From assembly GCF_002954715.1 (NCBI RefSeq), contig NZ_MSCP01000001.1, positions 1,644,118 through 1,708,117 of the forward strand: a DNA stretch of 64,000 bases. The letters run 5' to 3'. Numbering within the stretch: position 1 is the first letter of the stretch; every line of letters begins with the position of its first letter. Under the pieces are notes generated by a model that was not told the DNA's origin, made no database searches, and saw only the letters and a list, made by a program, of their open reading frames with translations. This document shows, one piece after another, positions 19,878 to 31,986 of this stretch. The translations under genes and the position numbers were made by a program. The DNA is from Aliivibrio sifiae. Lineage in GTDB: Bacteria; Pseudomonadota; Gammaproteobacteria; Enterobacterales; Vibrionaceae.

Positions 19878-20489
19878 TTAACGTTGATCGTCAATATCAA
19901 CACCCGCAGGGACCGTAAAGCTAAAATTATTCTGTGCTGGTTTTTTTGCTTCAAATTTTGAGAAGCTAAAATCACTGCGTTGTCCATCTTGCTCAACGAC
20001 AGAGAAACCTGTCACTTCACCCGATGCTTGAATACGTACAATGAATTCGCTTTTAATTGCAGAGTCAGCTTTAGGTGAAACCGTAAATGCATCGCCACTT
20101 TGAGTAACTGAATAATTGTCCCAATCAGATGCTTTATTACGAGTTAATAAAACAAATGGTGTTTGTGTCGTTGCTTTGTCTAATCCCATCAATGTGACTT
20201 GTTCAACAAACGGGTTGTAATACCATAATGTTTCACCATTAGTGACCAATAGATTTTCATCAGGTGTTTGTGTATGCCAGCGAAATAAATTAGGACGTAA
20301 TATTTTTACATCTCCCTCACCTTGCATTAATACATCACCCTCAGGGCTCACTACTTTTTGAGTAAAATCAGCTTCAAATCCTGCATTCTGATTTAAACGC
20401 CCTGTTAACTCACTTTGAGGTGAAGCTAACACTGACGTACTAAACATACCTGAACTTAATAAACACAAAGAAATCAAAAACTTTTTCAT
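19878..20489 (-). CDS. lolA: Outer-membrane lipoprotein carrier protein LolA
   Basis: A 203-residue periplasmic chaperone that takes lipoproteins released by LolCDE across the periplasm to LolB. A signal peptide is visible (basic MKK, hydrophobic core, cleavage likely after SVLA at residue ~22). The mature part has the LolA pattern, including FRWHTQTPDENLLVTNGETL and WYYNPFVEQVTL. It starts 30 bases after ftsK ends and is in the conserved ftsK-lolA-rarA order. Length is normal for the family. Confidence 0.95.
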   Translation of the reverse strand: MKKFLISLCLLSSGMFSTSVLASPQSELTGRLNQNAGFEADFTQKVVSPEGDVLMQGEGDVKILRPNLFRWHTQTPDENLLVTNGETLWYYNPFVEQVTLMGLDKATTQTPFVLLTRNKASDWDNYSVTQSGDAFTVSPKADSAIKSEFIVRIQASGEVTGFSVVEQDGQRSDFSFSKFEAKKPAQNNFSFTVPAGVDIDDQR

Positions 20490-20519
20490 TATTAATTATC
20501 GCTTATTTAAAATAGAGGA

Positions 20520-23500
20520 CTAATCGCCACTGCCTACAGGAGGAGGAGCAATTACTTCACGGTTACCGTTATGGCCCGGAGTACTAACAATACCGTGAGC
20601 TTCTAATTGCTCAACAATTCGAGCTGCACGGTTATAACCAATTCTAAATTGTCGTTGAACACCTGAAACAGAGCCTCTTCGAGAGGTCGTTACAAATTCA
20701 ACCACTTGATCAAACAGCTGATCAAGCTCTTCTTCACTATCTGATTTCTCACCAGGAAGCAAAGATTCAGCGCCTTGCTCACTCTTAGTAATCGCTTCAA
20801 TGTAATTTGGACGACCACGAGCTTTCCAATCATTAACGACTGCGTGTACATCATCATCAGAGGCAAAGGCGCCATGAACACGAACGGTATGGTTAGATCC
20901 TGGTGCTAAATACAACATATCACCCATACCAAGTAGGGATTCAGCACCACCTTGGTCAAGAATAGTTCTTGAGTCAGTTTTCGTTGATACCGTAAACGCG
21001 ACACGTGTTGGAATGTTTGCTTTAATCAAACCGGTAATAACATCAACTGACGGACGTTGTGTTGCAAGAATTAAGTGAATACCAGCAGCACGCGCTTTTT
21101 GAGCCAATCGTGCAATCAGTTCTTCCACTTTCTTACCAACAACCATCATCAAATCGGCAAATTCATCAACAATAACGATGATAGATGGCAGTTTTTCTAA
21201 CAATGGTGGCATCTCATCCATGCTGTCACCCGGTTTCCATAACGGGTCATGAATTGGGTGTCCTGCAGCTGCTGCCATTTTCAATTTATCATTAAAGCCT
21301 TGTAGGTTACGAACCCCTAGCGCTGACATTAATTTATAACGACGTTCCATTTCACCAACACACCAACGTAATGCATTACCGGCATCTTTCATGTCAGTAA
21401 CAACTTCAGTCAATAAATGTGGGATTCCTTCATAGATAGAAAGTTCCAACATTTTTGGATCGATCATGATAAAACGTACATCTTCTGGGGTTGCTTTATA
21501 CAACACACTCAAAATCATGACGTTTACACCAACCGATTTACCAGAACCAGTCGTACCAGCAACCAGTACGTGAGGCATTTTAGCTAAATCAGCAATAACC
21601 GCTTCACCTGCAATATCAAGTCCCATAACAACGGTTGTTGGAGATTTCGCATTTTTAAATGTATCGCTACCAACCACATCTGAGAAGAAAACAGTTTGAC
21701 GATTAAAGTTAGGAAGCTCTAAACCTACGTAAGGTTTTCCAGGAATAACTTCAACAACACGCACCGCCATTGCCGATAAAGAACGCGCTAAATCGGTTGC
21801 AAGGCCTGAGATACGGCTTACCTTAACACCCGGTGCTAAATCTAATTCAAAACGAGTAATAACAGGACCAGGGAAAATATCTACCACTCGCGCTTTAATT
21901 TTGTAATCAGCCAGTTTTGCTTCAACCAAACGAGCCGTATGCTCTAGTGATTCACGAGATTCCATCTCTGCACGAGTATCTGGAGCAAATAGCAAATCTA
22001 ACGTTGGCATTGGTGACGTTGGTTTTGGTAAATTAGGTTCAGAGTTAACCAAAAATGGGTTTTGCAATGCCGCTTGCGTCGCTTTCTCTTTCGCGACTAA
22101 TGCTTGAAATGCTGCAATATCTGCATCTGAGTGTGTCGGTTCTTCTTCGACAATAACCTCTTCAATCACAACATCATTGATGATAGGCATTTCTTTGGTT
22201 TCTTGAATATCTTCTTCATCAAAAGAAGGTTCAACCGCGTTAAGATGTAACTCTTCAACATCTTCAAACTCGATTTCTTCAATGGCATTGAAAGTTGGTA
22301 CAGAAATTTCTTCTGCAGGATTGATAGCTTCTTGCTCTGAACTGGCCGTTAATGACTCCAACTCAGGAGATAAGTAGGTTTTCTCTTCATCACCAATTGA
22401 AGGTATTGCTGCTATCTCTTCAGCAAACGATTCAACCGTAACATCAGAACATTGCTCTTCATATTGATTGCTGTGCTGTTCATTGTATTGCAAGCTTAGA
22501 GATTCAAGATTCTCCGCCTCTAATGTGGTCTCAGAATAATCAACCAACTCAGGAACATCAATAACACCTATATCTTCAGCTCCCACAGCCATAGCACTTG
22601 AACTCACTGCTGCGACCATCGGTGTATGTGAAAAAGCGTGCTCAGCATCAACCTGACTTAATAAAGGATCTTGGTCTAAAGCTTCAGTATCAAGCTCTGC
22701 AATTGTCGCATTACTTCGCATCGCTAAATCTATGCCATCTTCTAACTGCTCAGGTTCAGCAATATCTTTTAAGACTGTAGGATCCATTATTTGATTGCTT
22801 AACTCAGGTTGACGTCCTACCAACGGCGATTCTTCTTGTGTCAAAGAGGCGTCATTGAACTCTGACTCAAACGTTGGTTCATCCGTATTAGGCGTTGAGA
22901 ATAAAGGATCGTCAGTATAGACGTCATTCGTTTCAAACGAACGAGCATAGTTATCTTGTTCTGCATCTGGTGCATTGGCAAACATTGATAACTCACGAGA
23001 AGAAATCTTTGGTGTTTCAAATGGGTCAACATTAATCTCAGATGGCTCATTCGCCGCCGTTTCAAAGGCAGAAACTGCGCTAGCTGACATTTTCTTATTA
23101 TCTACGTCATCTTCAACTTGATAAGTTTCATCTTCTGTTTTTCTTAGTTTATTAACACATGTTCTGGTTGCTTCTAAAGCAAAACCACCTAAATTATCAA
23201 CAATCGTTAACCAAGAAACACCAGTAAAAAGTGTTAATCCGGCTCCCCATAAAAACATGAAGATAAGAGTCGACCCTAGCAAATTAAGAACAGGTGTTGT
23301 GATGCTAGTAAGTACATCTCCTACAACACCACCAGAAGAGAAATACCAAAGATCATCAAAATTGATATCAGCAAGCGCACAACTGGTTAGAAACAAGATT
23401 AACAAGCCAAGAATACGTGTCCCAATCATCATAAGATCGAGGTCTTTATCTTGGTCTTCGTCTTTTTTACGAAAAGCAATCCATGTACTACCTAAAAGAA

Positions 23501-23774
23501 TAATAGGCAATAAATAGGCAAGAGAGCCAAAAGAAAAGAAAAGAGTATCAGCTATCCATGCCCCAAAAGAACCACCTGCATTCTGTACTGTTCCTGCCCA
23601 CGCAGTTTGCGTCCATGATGGATCTGCTGGGTCAAAACTAAATAAAGAAATGGTAATAAAAATAGTGGCGAGTAAGCCGACAATAAATAACGCCTCTTGT
23701 AATCGTTGATTGCCATTAAGCCTCGCTTTTTCAGGCTCGGCAACCGACTCTACTTTTAACGTTGTTAGTTGCAT
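20520..23774 (-). CDS. ftsK: DNA translocase FtsK
   Basis: About 1,084 residues. The N-terminal ~200 residues carry four to five membrane segments that anchor the protein at the division septum. A long, very acidic, low-complexity linker (about residues 215-600) follows. The motor domain has Walker A ([12 protein letters not shown]), Walker B ([13 protein letters not shown]), and the DNA-steering gamma winged helix at the end ([20 protein letters not shown]). FtsK pumps the terminus region toward dif and activates XerCD. The start at 23774 has GAAAG just upstream; the frame extends to an ATG at 23825 with no ribosome site, so the N-terminus is uncertain by 17 residues. Confidence 0.96.
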   Translation of the reverse strand: MQLTTLKVESVAEPEKARLNGNQRLQEALFIVGLLATIFITISLFSFDPADPSWTQTAWAGTVQNAGGSFGAWIADTLFFSFGSLAYLLPIILLGSTWIAFRKKDEDQDKDLDLMMIGTRILGLLILFLTSCALADINFDDLWYFSSGGVVGDVLTSITTPVLNLLGSTLIFMFLWGAGLTLFTGVSWLTIVDNLGGFALEATRTCVNKLRKTEDETYQVEDDVDNKKMSASAVSAFETAANEPSEINVDPFETPKISSRELSMFANAPDAEQDNYARSFETNDVYTDDPLFSTPNTDEPTFESEFNDASLTQEESPLVGRQPELSNQIMDPTVLKDIAEPEQLEDGIDLAMRSNATIAELDTEALDQDPLLSQVDAEHAFSHTPMVAAVSSSAMAVGAEDIGVIDVPELVDYSETTLEAENLESLSLQYNEQHSNQYEEQCSDVTVESFAEEIAAIPSIGDEEKTYLSPELESLTASSEQEAINPAEEISVPTFNAIEEIEFEDVEELHLNAVEPSFDEEDIQETKEMPIINDVVIEEVIVEEEPTHSDADIAAFQALVAKEKATQAALQNPFLVNSEPNLPKPTSPMPTLDLLFAPDTRAEMESRESLEHTARLVEAKLADYKIKARVVDIFPGPVITRFELDLAPGVKVSRISGLATDLARSLSAMAVRVVEVIPGKPYVGLELPNFNRQTVFFSDVVGSDTFKNAKSPTTVVMGLDIAGEAVIADLAKMPHVLVAGTTGSGKSVGVNVMILSVLYKATPEDVRFIMIDPKMLELSIYEGIPHLLTEVVTDMKDAGNALRWCVGEMERRYKLMSALGVRNLQGFNDKLKMAAAAGHPIHDPLWKPGDSMDEMPPLLEKLPSIIVIVDEFADLMMVVGKKVEELIARLAQKARAAGIHLILATQRPSVDVITGLIKANIPTRVAFTVSTKTDSRTILDQGGAESLLGMGDMLYLAPGSNHTVRVHGAFASDDDVHAVVNDWKARGRPNYIEAITKSEQGAESLLPGEKSDSEEELDQLFDQVVEFVTTSRRGSVSGVQRQFRIGYNRAARIVEQLEAHGIVSTPGHNGNREVIAPPPVGSGD

Positions 23775-23913
23775 CTTTCTTTCAGCGATTTTTTCTTTAA
23801 TCTTTGTAAACAAAATACTATCCAATGTTACTGTGCTTAGATTTAGTCATCCCTCTTTAATTATAAATGCATTCGAAGAGAAAAAAGTAAGGATCACTAA
23901 ATCTGTAGAAATT

Positions 23914-23946
23914 AAAAACAAGTCGAGCGGCATAACGCCGCTCGTC
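23914..23946 (-). terminator. Probable lrp terminator
   Basis: CGAGCGGC and GCCGCTCG (23924-23944) form an 8-bp GC-rich stem with a 5-base loop. On the minus strand it is followed by a T-rich stretch. Confidence 0.7.
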
Positions 23947-24051
23947 ATTACTTAAAGGCATAATAGATAGAATATACCTAATAGCCTTTAAGCACTTCAA
24001 GATTTTGTAAATTAAAGAAAGAAAATTCTCTAATTTACAACCTTGATTCAA

Positions 24052-24543
24052 TTAGCGAGTTTTAATCACTAAATGATTGGTTTGCTTTACTTCTTCCATA
24101 ACGACATACGTACGAGTGTCATTTACCCCTGGAAGACGTAATAGTGTATCACCAAGCAATCGACGATAGGCACTCATATCTGATACACGGGTCTTTAAAA
24201 GATAATCAAAATCACCAGAAACAAGGTGACATTCTTGAATATCGTCTAATAGTTGTACCGCCGTATTAAATTGCTCAAATACATCTGGCGCACCACGATT
24301 AAGAGTGATCTCAACGAAAACGAGGAGTGATGCATCAAGATATTGCGGATTCAACAAGGCAGTATAGCCATTGATGTACCCTTGACGTTCTAAACGACGA
24401 ACACGTTCTAAACATGGAGTTGGCGATAAGCCTACTCTTTTAGATAATTCAACATTCGAAATTCGTCCGTCTTTTTGGAGCTCATTCAAAATATTGCGAT
24501 CGATACGATCCAGTTCCTTGGATGGTTTCTTATTATCTACCAT
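24052..24543 (-). CDS. lrp: Leucine-responsive regulatory protein Lrp
   Basis: A 163-residue global regulator of amino-acid metabolism. The N-terminal AsnC-type helix-turn-helix (LDRIDRNILNELQKDGRISN, then VELSKRVGLSPTPCLERVRR) and the C-terminal RAM effector domain (VSGDFDYLLKTRV) are intact. Lrp senses leucine and binds DNA as octamers. AAGGTGG lies before the ATG. It is divergent from alanine dehydrogenase, with 156 bases of AT-rich DNA between. That is a common layout for an Lrp-family regulator and a target, and lrp upstream of ftsK is conserved in enterobacteria. Confidence 0.96.
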   Translation of the reverse strand: MVDNKKPSKELDRIDRNILNELQKDGRISNVELSKRVGLSPTPCLERVRRLERQGYINGYTALLNPQYLDASLLVFVEITLNRGAPDVFEQFNTAVQLLDDIQECHLVSGDFDYLLKTRVSDMSAYRRLLGDTLLRLPGVNDTRTYVVMEEVKQTNHLVIKTR

Positions 24544-24699
24544 TTTTTATTCCACCTTATTACTTCCTTGCAAAAAAATATACTACAACTTTTTAATATT
24601 TAGCATCAAATTTTGCCAATTACAATCTATACTAGATAAAAATTCGAAACAAAAACCCTACAAGCAGTCAAAATAACTATAACATAGAAGGAAATCAGG

Positions 24700-25818
24700 A
24701 TGATCATTGGAGTACCTAAAGAAATAAAAAATCACGAATACCGTGTTGGTATGATCCCAGCAAGTGTTCGAGAATTAATATCTCATGGCCATAGCGTTTT
24801 TGTCGAAACAAAAGCGGGTTCAGGCATTGGTTTTACCGACGATGATTATATCGCGGTAGGCGCATCCATTCTTTCTACAGCTGAAGACGTTTTTGCTCAA
24901 GCTGATATGATAGTCAAAGTTAAAGAGCCACAAGCAGTTGAACGTGCAATGCTCCGCGAAGGGCAAATTTTATTCACGTATTTACATCTTGCACCAGATT
25001 TTCCACAAACAGAAGACCTAATCAAGAGTAAAGCTGTCTGCATCGCATATGAGACTGTAACAGATTATATGGGTCGTCTGCCACTATTAGCACCAATGTC
25101 TGAAGTTGCAGGCCGTATGTCTATTCAAGCAGGTGCTCAAACTCTTGAAAAATCAAACGGTGGTCGTGGCTTACTTCTTGGTGGTGTACCTGGTGTTGAA
25201 CCTGCAAAAGTGGTGGTTGTGGGTGGTGGTGTGGTTGGCGCTAATGCCGCTCGCATGGCAGTAGGTATGCGTGCTGATGTGACTATTCTAGATCGCAACA
25301 TTGATACTCTACGTGCTCTTGATGAAGAATTCCAAGGCCGTGCAAAAGTCGTTTATTCAACGGTAGATGCAATAGAGAAACATGTATTAGACGCTGACCT
25401 TGTCATTGGTGCTGTTCTTATTCCTGGCGCTGCAGCACCTAAACTAGTTACAGCTGACCACATTAAACGCATGAAACCAGGCGCTGCCGTTGTTGACGTT
25501 GCCATCGACCAAGGTGGTTGTTTTGAAACTTCTCATGCAACAACACATGCAGACCCTACTTACATCGTGGATGACGTTGTTCATTATTGTGTAGCTAATA
25601 TGCCAGGTGCGGTTGCCCGTACTTCTACCTTTGCTCTTAATAATGCGACACTTCCATATATTATTAAATTAGCTGATAAAGGCTATAAAGTAGCTCTTCT
25701 TGAAGACAAAGGGTTCCTTGATGGTTTAAATGTTATTCACGGAAAAGTAACCTGCAAAGAAGTCGCAGAAAGCTTTGATTTAGAATATGTTGATCCAGAA
25801 ACCGCATTAAGTGCATAA
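24700..25818 (+). CDS. ald: Alanine dehydrogenase
   Basis: A 372-residue NAD-dependent enzyme interconverting L-alanine and pyruvate plus ammonia. The N-terminus [18 protein letters not shown] is typical and includes the substrate-binding Arg. The Rossmann motif is [19 protein letters not shown]. The catalytic His lies in FTYLHLAPD, and the C-terminal part has [13 protein letters not shown]. Length is as expected. Being divergent from lrp suggests Lrp control. A terminator follows at 25847-25874. Confidence 0.96.
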   Translation: MIIGVPKEIKNHEYRVGMIPASVRELISHGHSVFVETKAGSGIGFTDDDYIAVGASILSTAEDVFAQADMIVKVKEPQAVERAMLREGQILFTYLHLAPDFPQTEDLIKSKAVCIAYETVTDYMGRLPLLAPMSEVAGRMSIQAGAQTLEKSNGGRGLLLGGVPGVEPAKVVVVGGGVVGANAARMAVGMRADVTILDRNIDTLRALDEEFQGRAKVVYSTVDAIEKHVLDADLVIGAVLIPGAAAPKLVTADHIKRMKPGAAVVDVAIDQGGCFETSHATTHADPTYIVDDVVHYCVANMPGAVARTSTFALNNATLPYIIKLADKGYKVALLEDKGFLDGLNVIHGKVTCKEVAESFDLEYVDPETALSA

Positions 25819-25846
25819 AATACATATCCTATAACAAAATCATTTG

Positions 25847-25874
25847 AGGGCACCCATTGCGGTGCCCTTTCTTT
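25847..25874 (+). terminator. Intrinsic terminator after ald
   Basis: AGGGCACC and GGTGCCCT pair around CATTGC, followed by TTCTTT. Confidence 0.85.
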
Positions 25875-25962
25875 ACGTTAATAAATTCCCTACAATCATC
25901 CCATGCAGAGGATGATGAACGCTTCTTGTTCCCACCCTACTTTCTGTTTTTTTTGATTTTAG

Positions 25963-26940
<978 letters not shown>

Positions 26941-26959
26941 ACTGTCTCTCGTTAACGTT

Positions 26960-26989
26960 AAACCCGAAGTCAGCCTTCGGGTTTCTTTT
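26960..26989 (+). terminator. Intrinsic terminator after trxB
   Basis: AAACCCGAAG and CTTCGGGTTT pair around TCAGC, followed by CTTTT. Confidence 0.85.
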
Positions 26990-27092
26990 GCTCATCTTAT
27001 TTTGTTGATGTGCCTATGGTTTCTTATATTCTGATAATAAAAAGAGAAATTCTAGTGCGTGCAAAATAATACAAAACGTAAGCCTTCATATT

Positions 27093-28874
27093 ATGGATAA
27101 AAAACAACAACGCGAGTTAGGACAATGGCTCAAGAGCCAAAGTAAGCTTGCAAAAAAATGGCTAACCCTTTCTATTGGGCTCGGCTTCCTTTCTAGTATT
27201 TTCCTTATTATACAAGCAGCCCTGCTTGCTGATATCTTGCACCAATTAATTATTGAGCAAGTGGATAAGTACGATCTTCTTCCGCATTTCATTGCCATTC
27301 TCGTTATTGTCGGGATCCGAGCTGCTTGCAGTTGGGGCCGTGAAATTGCAGGCTATCGCTGTGGCGAACATATTCGTATTCATATACGTCAATTAATATT
27401 AAATAAACTCCAAGAGTTAGGCCCCGCATACATTAAAGGCAAGCCTGCTGGTACTTGGGCAACCTTGTTGTTAGAACAAGTCGAAGATATGCAAGATTTC
27501 TTTTCTCGCTATCTACCCCAAATGTCACTATCCGTATTAATTCCATTTGTCATTCTCATCGTTGTATTCCCTCAAAACTGGGCCGCAGGTTTAGTATTTT
27601 TACTTACTGCACCATTAGTTCCATTGTTCATGGCACTAGTAGGCATGGGAGCTGCTGATGCTAACCGTCGTAATTTTAAAGCATTACAACGTTTATCTGG
27701 TCACTTCTATGACCGTTTACAATCAATGACAACCATTCGTTTATTTAATAAAACAGCACAAGAAACAGAACACCTACATGGTGCTTCAGAGATTTTTCGT
27801 AAACGTACAATGGAAGTATTACGATTAGCTTTCCTATCCTCTGCAGTATTGGAATTCTTCACTTCTATCTCAATTGCTATTGTTGCTGTGTATTTTGGTT
27901 TTACTTTTATCGGTGAACTTGATTTTGGTCATTACGGTACAACCGTAACGCTATTTACTGGTTTATTTATCCTTATTTTAGCGCCTGAGTTTTATCAACC
28001 ATTACGTGATTTAGGTACTTTTTATCATGCGAAGGCTCAAGCCGTAGGTGCTGCAGAATCTATTGTTGAGTTCTTAACTATTGATAGTAATACTCAAGAC
28101 AATGATAAAACTCAAAGTCAGAAAGTATCCCAATCCACCACACTTGATATTGAAGTCACAGATCTCATAGTGACAAGCCATGATGGTAAAACATTACTTG
28201 GTCCAATTAGTTTTCATCTTCATGAAGGCTCTCAAACTGCATTGGTTGGGCCTAGTGGTGCAGGTAAAACAAGCCTAATTAACGCGATTCTTGGGTTTTT
28301 ACCTTATCAAGGCAGCATTAAAATCAATGATTCTGAACTCTCTGAATTAGATAAAAAGCTTTGGTACCAAGACATCAATTGGGTTGGACAAAACCCAACA
28401 TTGGTTCATGGCACCATTGAAGAGAACATCACTCTTGGTAAGGAAGGCGTCTCTAAAGATCAATTAAATTTAGTGAGCCAACAAGCGTTTGCTAATGAAT
28501 TTATTAATGAGCTTGGTTATCAACATCAAATATCTGATCGTTCTGGCGGGCTATCCGTCGGTCAAGCACAACGATTAGCGTTAGCAAGAGCATTATTACA
28601 ACAAGGCCGCTTGTGGATCTTAGATGAACCAACAGCCAGCCTAGATGCAAAAAGTGAACGTCTGGTAATGAAAAGTCTCAATGACGCGACTCAAGGTCTA
28701 ACGACATTAATGATCAGCCATCGCTTGGATCAGCTTCATGCTATGGATACGATTCTTGTCATGGACAAAGGCCAAATCGTTCAGTCAGGTTCGTTTGAAG
28801 AAATTAAAAATTCTGGCTTATTTTCAACCATGCTGACCGCAAAACAACCAAAGCAAGGTGATCTTGATGCGTGA
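27093..28874 (+). CDS. cydD: Heterodimeric thiol ABC exporter, subunit CydD
   Basis: A 593-residue half-transporter: six membrane helices (residues ~25-330) then an ATPase domain. Walker A is GPSGAGKTS (from about residue 386), the signature is LSVGQ as in E. coli CydD, and Walker B is LWILDEPTASLD. With CydC it exports glutathione and cysteine to the periplasm, which is needed to assemble cytochrome bd and periplasmic c-type cytochromes. No strong ribosome site is seen at 27093. The cydC start overlaps the cydD stop, so the two are translationally coupled. Confidence 0.95.
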   Translation: MDKKQQRELGQWLKSQSKLAKKWLTLSIGLGFLSSIFLIIQAALLADILHQLIIEQVDKYDLLPHFIAILVIVGIRAACSWGREIAGYRCGEHIRIHIRQLILNKLQELGPAYIKGKPAGTWATLLLEQVEDMQDFFSRYLPQMSLSVLIPFVILIVVFPQNWAAGLVFLLTAPLVPLFMALVGMGAADANRRNFKALQRLSGHFYDRLQSMTTIRLFNKTAQETEHLHGASEIFRKRTMEVLRLAFLSSAVLEFFTSISIAIVAVYFGFTFIGELDFGHYGTTVTLFTGLFILILAPEFYQPLRDLGTFYHAKAQAVGAAESIVEFLTIDSNTQDNDKTQSQKVSQSTTLDIEVTDLIVTSHDGKTLLGPISFHLHEGSQTALVGPSGAGKTSLINAILGFLPYQGSIKINDSELSELDKKLWYQDINWVGQNPTLVHGTIEENITLGKEGVSKDQLNLVSQQAFANEFINELGYQHQISDRSGGLSVGQAQRLALARALLQQGRLWILDEPTASLDAKSERLVMKSLNDATQGLTTLMISHRLDQLHAMDTILVMDKGQIVQSGSFEEIKNSGLFSTMLTAKQPKQGDLDA

Positions 28875-30588
28875 TTTATTACCGTATATTAAATTATATA
28901 AGAAACATTGGTTTGGCTTAACATTGGGCATGATCTTAAGCTTCGCAACCTTGTTTGCCTCTATTGGATTATTGACCATTTCTGGTTGGTTTATTTCAGC
29001 ATCTGCCATTGCAGGGTTAACGATTGCGCGAGAAACCTTTAATTACATGCTTCCTGCGGGGGCGGTACGAGGCTTTTCTATTGGTCGTACTGCTGGTCGA
29101 TGGGGAGAACGTGTCGTAAGTCATAATGCCACATTTAAGCTATTAACTGAGCTGCGTATTTTCTTCTTTAAAAAGTTAATACCATTAATCCCAGGACGTT
29201 TTTCAAAACTGCGTGATGCCGATTTATTAAACCGCCTTGTCGCAGATGTTGATGCGATGGATCACGTATACTTACGTCTTATCAGCCCAATAATTGTTGG
29301 TACATTAGGCATTATCGGATTAACCGCTTTCCTTGCGTGGTTTGACATTACAATTGGTTTAACACTTGGGGCAATTTTATTCTCTCTATTATTAATTTGG
29401 CCTACGCTTTTCTATAAGCTTGGTAAACAAAATGGTGCAGAATTAACTCAAAACAAAGCCGCTTTACGCATAAAAACATTAGACTGGTTACAAGGTAATG
29501 CTGAACTTCGTATCTTTGGTGCAGAAGAGCAATACCAACAACGTATTCTTGATGCTCAAGTGGCCCTACTCTCCAATCAACGCCACATGGCAACATTAAC
29601 AGGTTTAGCTAATGGCTTACTGTTGTTGGCCAACGGTTGGACATTATTATTAATGTTATGGATTTCTGCCGATGGCATTGCAGGAATGACCCCCGATCCA
29701 ATGGTCGCTATGGTTGCTTTTGCTACGATGGCAAGCTTTGAATTATTAATGCCGATTGCTGGTGCTTTCCAGTATTTAGGTCAGACATTAAGTTCTGCTC
29801 GTCGCTTAAATGAAATCATCACCGCTGAACCAGATACCGTCTTTGATGAAAATGGCGTGACTCAAGAGATAAAAGGTAACTTAACCATCTCTGATGTGAG
29901 TTATCAATATCTTGATGCAGATACAGATGCAATCACACACGTGTCATTAGATTTACTTGCAGGTCAAAAAATGGCGATTGTGGGTCAAACAGGCTCGGGG
30001 AAATCCACCTTATTGCAATTGTTGACTCGTCAGTGGGACCCTAAATCAGGCTCTATTGCCATTGATGGTGTTCAATTACCAAGATGGAAAGAATCAAGCC
30101 TGCGTAGTGCAATGTCCGTCGTAAGCCAAAGAGTCGATATTCTTAATGGTTCTTTACGTGATAACTTAAGACTTGCAAATGATTCAGCCAGCGATGAAAT
30201 ATTGAGCCAAACACTTGAGAAAGTAGGCTTACACGATCTCGCTGTTAATGAAGGCTTAAATGCATGGCTTGGAGATGGTGGACGCCAACTTTCGGGTGGT
30301 GAACGTCGTCGAATTGGTATTGCTAGAGCTCTACTGCATGATGCTCCTATTGTTTTATTAGATGAACCTACCGAAGGGCTAGATCAAAAAACAGAGCAAC
30401 AAATAATGTCTGTACTAAATGATCATATTAAAGATAAAACGGTGGTATTTATTACCCACCGCCTGGTTAATTTAGAAAACATGGACCACATTTGTCTTAT
30501 GGATCATGGTGAAATAACTGAACAAGGCACACATGAGAGCTTACTTGCACTCAATGGAGCTTATCATCAGTTGTGGCAACGTTTCTAA
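28867..30588 (+). CDS. cydC: Heterodimeric thiol ABC exporter, subunit CydC
   Basis: A 573-residue partner of CydD with the same layout: six membrane helices, then an ATPase with Walker A GQTGSGKST, signature LSGGE and Walker B IVLLDEPTEGLD. The start at 28867 is preferred over the ATG at 28858 because MRDLLPYIKLYKKHW lines up with the E. coli N-terminus; it overlaps the cydD stop by 8 bases. Both nucleotide-binding sites look complete. The pair ends at a two-way terminator shared with serC. Confidence 0.95.
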   Translation: MRDLLPYIKLYKKHWFGLTLGMILSFATLFASIGLLTISGWFISASAIAGLTIARETFNYMLPAGAVRGFSIGRTAGRWGERVVSHNATFKLLTELRIFFFKKLIPLIPGRFSKLRDADLLNRLVADVDAMDHVYLRLISPIIVGTLGIIGLTAFLAWFDITIGLTLGAILFSLLLIWPTLFYKLGKQNGAELTQNKAALRIKTLDWLQGNAELRIFGAEEQYQQRILDAQVALLSNQRHMATLTGLANGLLLLANGWTLLLMLWISADGIAGMTPDPMVAMVAFATMASFELLMPIAGAFQYLGQTLSSARRLNEIITAEPDTVFDENGVTQEIKGNLTISDVSYQYLDADTDAITHVSLDLLAGQKMAIVGQTGSGKSTLLQLLTRQWDPKSGSIAIDGVQLPRWKESSLRSAMSVVSQRVDILNGSLRDNLRLANDSASDEILSQTLEKVGLHDLAVNEGLNAWLGDGGRQLSGGERRRIGIARALLHDAPIVLLDEPTEGLDQKTEQQIMSVLNDHIKDKTVVFITHRLVNLENMDHICLMDHGEITEQGTHESLLALNGAYHQLWQRF

Positions 30589-30630
30589 ATAAAGCATTAA
30601 CTCATTAATCATCTGCTTATTCTGAAGCCA

Positions 30631-30668
30631 TAAAAAAGCCGACACTGTTTATTCAGTATCGGCTTTTT
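30631..30668. terminator. Bidirectional terminator between cydC and serC
   Basis: AAAAAGCCGACACTG and CAGTATCGGCTTTTT pair with one mismatch around TTTATT. Confidence 0.88.
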
Positions 30669-30694
30669 AGTATTTGTTTATCGACAAATAAAGA

Positions 30695-31777
30695 TTACGC
30701 GTATTGCTCTTCAAATGCTTTCATAAAATCAACTAGTGCTTGAACACCCTCTAATGGCATTGCATTATAAATAGACGCTCGCATCCCACCCACAACTCGA
30801 TGTCCTTTCAATGCTTTTAAACCCGCTTCATCTGCTAATGCAAGAAACTGAGTATCTAACTCTGAATTCGCTAGTTGGAATGGAATATTCATTAGAGAGC
30901 GATTATTCGTATGAACCTCGTTACGATAAAAATCAGACTGATCGATATAATCATATAATGCAGACGCTTTTTTGCGATTACGTGCTTCCATCGCTTCAAT
31001 ACCACCATTTAGTTTTAACCATTTAAAAACTAAACCCGCTAAATACCAAGCATACGTCGGAGGAGTATTAAACATCGACTCTTGATTTGCTAGTACACCA
31101 TAGCTTAATACACTTGGAAGTGCTTCAGCAGCAAGATCGAGTAAATCATCACGTACAATAACAATCGTTAATCCTGCTGGACCAATGTTCTTTTGGGCAC
31201 CCGCATAAATAACACCATATTTAGAAACATCAATTTGACGAGATAAAATCGTCGAAGACATATCGGCAACAATAGGCTTGTCCGTTACTGGTAAATCATT
31301 AATTTCAATACCATCAATAGTTTCATTTGGACAAAAATGCACATAAGCAGCGTCTTCACTCAATGGCCATTCTGCCGCCGCTTTTACTGCTCGCTTACCA
31401 TCAATTTTTGTAATTGCATCAATGACATTTGGTTGACAGTATTTTTTTGCTTCAGTTACTGAACTTTGTGCCCAATAACCAGCATCAATATAATCAGCCT
31501 TAGTATTATTGCCCAATAAATTTAATGGCACTGCTGCAAATTGAGCACGAGCACCACCTTGGCAAAACAACACTTTATAATTATCTGGAATTGATAATAA
31601 ATCACGTAAATCTTGTTCAGACTCTTGCGCAACTTTAATAAATTCTTTACTACGGTGGCTAATCTCCATCACTGAAGTGCCTAAACCGTTCCAATTCACC
31701 AATTCCTTTTGAGCTTGGGCTAGAACGTCTGCTGGCAGCATTGCTGGACCAGCACAAAAGTTAAATACTTTTTCCAT
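30695..31777 (-). CDS. serC: Phosphoserine aminotransferase
   Basis: A 360-residue PLP enzyme that makes 3-phosphoserine in serine synthesis and also serves pyridoxal phosphate synthesis. The N-terminus [14 protein letters not shown] and the PLP-lysine region [13 protein letters not shown] are clear, as is the end [20 protein letters not shown]. The start at 31777 is the ATG aligned with the family. An in-frame TTG at 31786 lies closer to AGGAG and cannot be excluded. Monocistronic, with a two-way terminator shared with cydC. Confidence 0.96.
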   Translation of the reverse strand: MEKVFNFCAGPAMLPADVLAQAQKELVNWNGLGTSVMEISHRSKEFIKVAQESEQDLRDLLSIPDNYKVLFCQGGARAQFAAVPLNLLGNNTKADYIDAGYWAQSSVTEAKKYCQPNVIDAITKIDGKRAVKAAAEWPLSEDAAYVHFCPNETIDGIEINDLPVTDKPIVADMSSTILSRQIDVSKYGVIYAGAQKNIGPAGLTIVIVRDDLLDLAAEALPSVLSYGVLANQESMFNTPPTYAWYLAGLVFKWLKLNGGIEAMEARNRKKASALYDYIDQSDFYRNEVHTNNRSLMNIPFQLANSELDTQFLALADEAGLKALKGHRVVGGMRASIYNAMPLEGVQALVDFMKAFEEQYA

Positions 31778-31934
31778 GTTTCTCAAAGGCTCCTGCTATT
31801 TATAAAAATCAATCATATCAACTTAGATAAACCACTGATTAAATATTTATCTAAGTTACTATCAGTAAATATTGTGTAGAAATTAATACCACCTTTTCTC
31901 TTACAAAGAAATCAGAAAGTGATCTAATTCACTA

Positions 31935-31968
31935 AATAAAAAAATAGCCCACCTTAGTGAGCTATTTT
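31935..31968 (-). terminator. Probable terminator after the YdgA-family gene
   Basis: AAAATAGC and GCTATTTT flank a partly paired centre. The left A run becomes a T run on the minus strand. Confidence 0.65.
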
Positions 31969-31986
31969 AATTTGATATATCCGGTA

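Noticed and set aside
22000-23130. Acidic repeats in the FtsK linker as a possible separate gene or insertion
   Set aside because: The frame is continuous with both FtsK domains. Low-complexity linkers of this length are normal in gammaproteobacterial FtsK.
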